Shown in pieces: positions 44,185 to 48,532 of a DNA stretch of 48,532 nt. The DNA is taken from positions 1 to 48,532 of the forward strand of contig JAJCYS010000046.1 of the NCBI GenBank assembly GCA_029262815.1, in the 5' to 3' direction. Both the position numbers and the translations under genes were made by a program. Every line of letters starts with the position of its first letter. Within the stretch, counting starts at the first letter, position 1. The notes below the pieces were generated by a model. That model was not told where the DNA came from and made no database searches. It was given only the letters and a program-made list of their open reading frames with translations. This stretch comes from Deltaproteobacteria bacterium. Lineage in GTDB: Bacteria > Bdellovibrionota > JAJCYS01.

Positions 44185-45712
44185 TATTTTTTTAGTTTTT
44201 TTTCTTTTTAGTATATTCCCCCTGGAAGGACGTTCTGTTTGCTTCAGTCCTGAGCTGAAGAAGCAACCGATTCAGGTGGACGGTCGGATAAAACCTATTT
44301 CGGTCTATGCTCAACACGTTACGACGTTGTTGTTTCCAAAAAAAATGTGTGCCAAAAAAATAAACCCAACGACGGTGTATTGTTTGTTGAGTTTAGGGAA
44401 GCTTAAAGTGCTTGAGGCAGACTATGGATGTGCATTTTCTCTAAAGTTAGACCACACACATGCGCGAGGTCTTTTGGGGTTGCCGGTTGGTGCTCGGACT
44501 GTTTCGCTCGAACAGGCCTTTAAAGGGGTGCCTAATTTATTTCGTGCTTATGAAGAAATGAAGCGCGTGGGAGATGAAAACAGCGATGCTGGCATCGGGT
44601 TGGTTCGTCATATTGGGCGAATCCAAAAGTTTCAACGAATTGCTTCCGGATATGATTGGCATATTTTATCGAAAGATCAGACATGGTTGCCCGTGCAACA
44701 CATCAAAAAAGATTTATCTGAAACAGATTTTTCACAGCTTGTACTTGGATCTGCTCAGCGTTTGAACCCAGAAGATCAAAAGCGACTTTCATATGAGCAA
44801 TTCTATGAACGGTTAATGCCTTTTACACATGCAATGTGGATCTGTTTGTTGGGATTTTTGATGGCGTTGTTGTCTCTTTGGGTGCCTCGATTTCGATGGG
44901 GCATGTGGGGTTGCTTAGGTTCTTTACTCTGTGTCGAAATAGCTGGTATCACGCTTCGGATGTTCATTTCTGGACGTGCGCCCGTGACCAATATGTATGA
45001 AACCGTGATGTGGAGTGGGATGGGATTGCTTTTGTTGAGTGTGATTTTGGGAGTCGCGTTTAACAATCGTATGATAATAGCGGTTGGGTTTTTTACGAAG
45101 TTGTTATTTTTGTTCATGATGAAATTTGCAACTACGATGTTGGATGCCTCGATTCAACCTTTAGTACCCGTATTGCGGGATAATTTTTGGCTGAGTACCC
45201 ACGTGACAACGATCACGTTGTCCTATGGGTGTTTTGCACTCAGTTGGGTGGCGGCAAATTTTGTGTTAATTCGTTGGGCATGTGGCTACTCAAATCCGGC
45301 CTTTGTTCAAATGTGGAACGGCGTCATTCGAGCTGCGATTCAAATTGGGGCTGTTTTGTTGGTTGCTGGGATCATTTTGGGTGGCGTGTGGGCTGATTAT
45401 TCTTGGGGTCGATTTTGGGGATGGGATCCAAAGGAAACATGGTCGTTAATTGCGTTTGTTGTCTATATTGCTATTTTGCATGGCCGATACGTGGGATGGT
45501 TTCGGGACATTGTCTTTACGCTTATGAGTGCTTTTGGCTTTATGTTCATTCTGATGACGTGGTTTGGGGTTAATTATGTGTTAGCTTCAGGGTTACATAG
45601 TTATGGATTCAGTTCAGGAGGCACGCTTTTTTTGGCAACCTTGTTGTTGTTTCAGCTACTGATTGGTGTGTGGGTGATGTGGGTTCGTATTAACGAACCC
45701 GTAAATCCGTAG
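44165..45712 (+). CDS. ccsA: cytochrome c maturation protein CcsA/ResC
   Basis: 515 residues from ATG 44165 (AAGGG 8 nt upstream). A signal-like first segment and a periplasmic N-terminal domain of about 200 residues precede a C-terminal bundle of about eight helices. The haem-handling WWD motif is WADYSWGRFWGWDPKETW, and conserved histidines occur in STHVTT and near LHSYGF. The long N-terminal region and fusion-like size fit the ResB-CcsA system II complexes of Gram-negative bacteria. It works with ResB in haem transport and ligation to cytochrome c. Followed by an intergenic repeat region. Confidence 0.9.
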   Translation: MKNWQGNIFLVFFLFSIFPLEGRSVCFSPELKKQPIQVDGRIKPISVYAQHVTTLLFPKKMCAKKINPTTVYCLLSLGKLKVLEADYGCAFSLKLDHTHARGLLGLPVGARTVSLEQAFKGVPNLFRAYEEMKRVGDENSDAGIGLVRHIGRIQKFQRIASGYDWHILSKDQTWLPVQHIKKDLSETDFSQLVLGSAQRLNPEDQKRLSYEQFYERLMPFTHAMWICLLGFLMALLSLWVPRFRWGMWGCLGSLLCVEIAGITLRMFISGRAPVTNMYETVMWSGMGLLLLSVILGVAFNNRMIIAVGFFTKLLFLFMMKFATTMLDASIQPLVPVLRDNFWLSTHVTTITLSYGCFALSWVAANFVLIRWACGYSNPAFVQMWNGVIRAAIQIGAVLLVAGIILGGVWADYSWGRFWGWDPKETWSLIAFVVYIAILHGRYVGWFRDIVFTLMSAFGFMFILMTWFGVNYVLASGLHSYGFSSGGTLFLATLLLFQLLIGVWVMWVRINEPVNP

Positions 45713-45726
45713 AAATCTGCATGCTG

Positions 45727-45753
45727 ACACTGCGAGCGTAAGCGAAGCAATCT
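45727..45753 (+). repeat. intergenic repeat, TGCGAGCGTAAGCGAAGCAATC type
   Basis: ACACTGCGAGCGTAAGCGAA and the following GCAATCT closely resemble short intergenic repeats common in Rickettsiales and some other proteobacteria (consensus near TGCGAGCGAAGCGAAGCAATC). It lies 16 nt after the ccsA stop and 25 nt before a second repeat type. Only one copy is in the window, so the repeat nature rests on recognition. Confidence 0.45.
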
Positions 45754-45778
45754 CCCTTATCATTCTTGCTTTTTTTCT

Positions 45779-45805
45779 GTCATCCCTGCGAAGGCAGGAA
45801 TCCAT
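45779..45805 (+). repeat. dispersed palindromic repeat, GTCATCCC...GGAATCCAT type
   Basis: The 27-nt element starts GTCATCCC and ends GGAATCCAT and has a hairpin core CCTGC-GAAG-GCAGG. The element at 28271-28307 has the same ends in inverted orientation with a different core, so they are two members of one family. Its place between ccsA and a broken gene may give it a role in transcript ending, but no T-run follows closely. Confidence 0.6.
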
Positions 45806-45856
45806 CTTTTAATTAAAGATCTGATACCCTAGAGTTAGTTTCTAGGGAGAACACGG

Positions 45857-46809
45857 ATCGTTCATCTTCGAATAAAAAAAAGAATTTTTGTTGCACTCTT
45901 CTTCTTTAACCTCCCTACGAGCGCGCCTGCTTCTATACGGTGTGAAGTTCGAAATTTGGTATCTAGACTGTTAAACATCCCTGCCAGAAAGTTAAATGTG
46001 ACGATGTTGTCTGGGGGGCTCATGAATTTTTTGTTTAAGATTGAGCGGTGGCGAATGAAGCCAGTTGTATTGCGTGTGTTCAGTTCTATCCCAAAGGGAG
46101 AGGGTATTAATCGCATGCAAGAATCATGCTGATGAAAAAAGCGGCTGAGGATGGATTTGGGCCGTCTGTATTGTACAATTCAGAACACTATATATTAATG
46201 GATTTTCTTGACGCAGCTCAGTTATCTACGAAAATCATAGAATCAAATCCCAAGGTATTGATCCAGTTGATAGGACATATTCGCAGATACCATCAGTGGC
46301 AAGGCCGGTGGGATACGTTCGATCCCCACAGCCAAATTCTGGTGTATTACAAACGAGCCTACGATGCAAAAGTACAGATGGCAGATGCTAAGGTTGAACG
46401 TGTTTTGAATCTCTTACCTCATTTTTTAAAGAGCCTTCGTTCGGAAGGACGCCTACCTGTTTTAAGTCATATTGATTTACATTCGGGGAATGTATTGATT
46501 CACAAAGGAAATGAGAAGGTAGGTATTATTGATTGGGAGAATGCGGGCCGATTTGATCCATACTATGATCTGGCATCAGTCGTACATAGCTTTCGACTTG
46601 ATGATGCTTTTTTGGAAAAAATCCTTGCGCTGTATCATCAGGAACCTGTGAGCCAATCGGCGATTGAGTCGTTGAAACGAATGACGGCTATCGTGAAGTT
46701 GTGGGATGTGTTTTGGTTTTACGCTCATGCACCTGATCTTGAATTTAATGAGGAACTGTCTAATAAAATCGAGAACTACTTAGAAGCCGCTTTGTTGGTT
46801 ATGGAATGA
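45857..46809 (+). pseudogene. signal-peptide-bearing choline/aminoglycoside-kinase-like gene, broken
   Basis: Two lesions are visible. First, AGGGAG is followed 7 nt later by ATC instead of ATG at 45857, and the frame then reads VHLRIKKRIFVALFFFNLPT and SAPAS, a good signal peptide. Second, the frame stops at TGA 46130-46132 after INRMQESC, while the frame one base back continues MLMKKAAEDGFGPSVLY. Joining them gives about 317 residues with LSGGLMNFLFKIE (nucleotide loop), catalytic HIDLHSGNVL (HxDxxxxN) and IIDWENAGRFDP, as in choline or aminoglycoside phosphotransferases. The 46126-46809 part alone could give a truncated 227-residue protein. A signal peptide on such a kinase is unusual. The stop abuts the convergent gene with no gap. 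Confidence 0.75.
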
Positions 46810-48078
46810 TTAACGGGGTATGCGTTGTTGGTGGAATTTCATTCGATCTTCAGAGGGCTCATCGCCTTTTCGCATCACGTAGAGCAACATATTGCCAATA
46901 CTAGAATTATTTTGAGTATGCGGTGCATACAACTTGAGTTCACCAGGCGAAAGGGAGCGCGGGGCAGCCCAACGAACCAACGTAAATCCTGTTTCTTTGA
47001 CAAGTTGTTCAGAGAATATATTTGGGGCTCGGTTATCATTCATTACAATGAATAGGCCGCCATCTTCAAGCTGATCCTTGATCCAGGTCAGATAGTTTTG
47101 GTACGATATTTTGGGATCAAACGGGATGCCGAAGGTGCCTCTTCTTGCTCGAAAGACATCAAGCGCAAATATAGCGGTATAGGGACCATGGTTTGAGATT
47201 TGAGATGCGAGGGTCGTATCGTGAGGTGCGTTGCCTTGGTACAAATGGATGCCCGCAAGCTCAACCTCTGTGGCGTTGGGGACGTCCGTGACATCAACGC
47301 CTACGACAGAACCGCCTACGACACGGCGCAGCGATTTGAGGATGCTAGGGTTGGGCGCGTAACCAATTTCGAGTACGGATTGGGAGCCTGTCCACAGGCC
47401 GTGTTGTAGTACGTATCGAGCCATATGAATTTGGTGCGGACGAAACGTAAAGAGCGGGACTTTTGTGTCACCTAGCCTTTGCAGAGGGACCTGGGTTTCG
47501 CTGTTCACAAGATCCCAAAGAAAGTAATCTTCCAGTTTATTTTCGATATCTTGTGAAACATAGCTACTGAGATGGACGTTGAGTCGAATGACTTCAGGGT
47601 CTTTTGCGGCATGACACAAGAGGTTGGCGATATGTTGACGGGCGGTTTGAGAAAGAAACAGGCCCAGTTCAGATTTTGAAAAAGCCGTGAAATGTGTCTT
47701 TGCTTTTTGAGTGAGTCCTTTGGTTATGGCATTCAAAAATATTTGAAGATCTGGGGAGTGTAATATCAAGTTAGTGATTCCATCGGAATCCAATCCAGTT
47801 ATAAATTTAAGAGGGAGTAGAGAAGGGTGGTTCTGCCATGATGATTTAATGGCTTCCATAAATAGGCGTTGAGGCTGATCCATGAGGTTGCCAGCTTGAT
47901 AGAGCGTGATTAAGTCTTCTGGTTTAACAGTTGTGGTAGCCCCTTGTGATTCTGAATTCCAAAAACGTCCGATCATGGACATAAGAGTTTGAAAGGTGAA
48001 TCGATCCGGGCAAGCGAGAGAAATAGGGGTGATTGCTGCGATCCAAACAATGATCCAAAATTGAATTATTCTAACCAT
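46810..48078 (-). CDS. secreted protein with methyltransferase-like Rossmann domain
   Basis: 422 residues. The N-terminal signal peptide (IIQFWIIVWIAAITPISLAC) is cleaved near residue 22; SLAC is not a standard lipobox. Residues about 50-200 appear helical (repeated segments such as LFMEAIKSSWQNHPSLLPL). Residues 232-350 look like a class I SAM-dependent methyltransferase: motif I VLEIGYAPNP (235-244), acidic end of strand 2 in VVGVDVTD (258-265), ALDVFRAR and a GGLFIVMNDNR strand. SAM is not normally present in the periplasm, so such a protein would be expected to act in a host cell or to have lost methyltransferase function. The motif I glycines are reduced (GYAPNP). No full-length family recognised. 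Confidence 0.65.
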   Translation of the reverse strand: MVRIIQFWIIVWIAAITPISLACPDRFTFQTLMSMIGRFWNSESQGATTTVKPEDLITLYQAGNLMDQPQRLFMEAIKSSWQNHPSLLPLKFITGLDSDGITNLILHSPDLQIFLNAITKGLTQKAKTHFTAFSKSELGLFLSQTARQHIANLLCHAAKDPEVIRLNVHLSSYVSQDIENKLEDYFLWDLVNSETQVPLQRLGDTKVPLFTFRPHQIHMARYVLQHGLWTGSQSVLEIGYAPNPSILKSLRRVVGGSVVGVDVTDVPNATEVELAGIHLYQGNAPHDTTLASQISNHGPYTAIFALDVFRARRGTFGIPFDPKISYQNYLTWIKDQLEDGGLFIVMNDNRAPNIFSEQLVKETGFTLVRWAAPRSLSPGELKLYAPHTQNNSSIGNMLLYVMRKGDEPSEDRMKFHQQRIPR

Positions 48079-48123
48079 ACTCAGTACGGCAGCGTAGTGA
48101 CTTTATAGATAAGATGCAAGGGG

Positions 48124-48532
48124 TTATTTCTGTTTAATCCGTCTTGCAAATATAATGTGTGCTTCGTACTGATACGGCGAGCCGTTTACCTTGTGGTACG
48201 TAATCGCGACGGTACGTAAGAGCTTCAGATCTTTGTTGTTGAGCTTAAGCTTGCCAAACTGCTTATAAACTTTTTTAGAGCAAGCCCTTAGTGCGGTTGC
48301 TTCATCTTTTTCGATGTTACAAGGGACAACTTTGGTTTCCTCAATAACGGTGTAGCCATCGGGTACGAAAAACGTATAGCGATTTTCATGAAGAAAAGCT
48401 GTCATGGTGAGATTGTTATTGGGGAAGGCAAAGAGTTTCGTGCGTTTGCCGACCATCAATCGCCAATTTCGCGAAGATCCATAGTTTGTCATGGGGCAGG
48501 TAATGACTTCGTTGTAGTAAGGGGCGTAGGTG
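48124..48532 (-). CDS. hypothetical protein, N-terminus cut by the window edge
   Basis: The frame is open to the right edge (136 codons seen); an ATG at 48492 has no ribosome binding site and is probably internal. The visible part is basic and soluble-looking, with a beta-rich run (RYTFFVPDGYTVIEETKVVP) and a C-terminal VAITYHKVNGSPYQYEAHII segment. Three cysteines occur (ITCP, VPCN, RACS), so an exported protein is possible. No family recognised. It lies 45 nt upstream of, and in the same direction as, the secreted methyltransferase-like gene. Confidence 0.6.
   Translation of the reverse strand, partial: TYAPYYNEVITCPMTNYGSSRNWRLMVGKRTKLFAFPNNNLTMTAFLHENRYTFFVPDGYTVIEETKVVPCNIEKDEATALRACSKKVYKQFGKLKLNNKDLKLLRTVAITYHKVNGSPYQYEAHIIFARRIKQK

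Noticed and set aside
1..48532. CRISPR array, insertion sequence, integron or prophage
   Set aside because: No regularly spaced repeats, no transposase, integrase or phage structural gene was seen anywhere in the window.

Overview
The window is a continuous, gene-dense 48.5 kb piece of chromosome from a Gram-negative bacterium of fairly low GC (about 40 % by eye). The evidence for this is lipoprotein and Sec signal peptides, a periplasmic trypsin-like protease, an RND efflux pump, an O-antigen-type polysaccharide locus and strong AGGAGG-type ribosome binding sites. Short intergenic repeats, two broken genes and several large secreted enzyme-like proteins would suit a host-associated proteobacterium (for example a Holosporales/Rickettsiales-like alphaproteobacterium). 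The lineage is an inference, not something the sequence proves. No tRNA, rRNA, CRISPR array, insertion sequence or prophage gene was seen.

Layout. Positions 1-8613 hold housekeeping and accessory genes: an alpha/beta hydrolase cut by the left edge, DUF924, an ACT-domain protein, a small secreted protein, a patatin-like phospholipase, a pair of YdcZ-type DMT membrane proteins, an RND efflux permease with no adaptor gene beside it, and a lipoamide-dehydrogenase-like flavoprotein. Positions 8952-28186 are a surface-polysaccharide locus with genes on both strands. It carries a complete-looking WbpA/B/D/E/I set for UDP-2,3-diacetamido-2,3-dideoxy-mannuronic acid and a PglF/E/D/C set for a UDP-bacillosamine-type sugar and its transfer to a lipid carrier. 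It also has a Wzx-like flippase, a Wzy/WaaL-like membrane protein, a glucuronyl C5-epimerase-like protein and one glycosyltransferase with an in-frame nonsense codon. Two tandem paralogous DUF4838 lipoproteins lie inside it; their fold family is related to alpha-glucuronidase-type glycoside hydrolases.

Positions 28350-34613 hold a short DsbD-like disulfide reductase, glyoxalase II, an unusual 1055-residue secreted protein with an alpha/beta-hydrolase-like C-terminus, a small hypothetical gene, a repeat-like element and a guanine-deaminase-like gene. Positions 34692-45712 hold an NhaD-like Na+/H+ antiporter, ATP-dependent PEP carboxykinase, LarB translationally coupled to a deoxyhypusine-synthase-like gene, MgtC/SapB, a secreted serine protease, a small membrane protein, a P-loop NTPase and the ResB-CcsA (system II) cytochrome c maturation pair. 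The right end has intergenic repeats, a broken signal-peptide-bearing small-molecule-kinase-like gene, a secreted methyltransferase-like protein and a protein cut by the right edge.

The most striking general feature is that nearly every convergent gene pair overlaps or abuts (0-3 nt gap, or 4-107 nt overlap), so there is almost no room for ordinary intergenic terminators. The best candidates for new biology are the large secreted hydrolase-like protein and its secreted neighbours, the C5-epimerase plus paired DUF4838 lipoproteins in a diacetamido-uronic-acid locus, and the coupled larB/deoxyhypusine-synthase-like pair.
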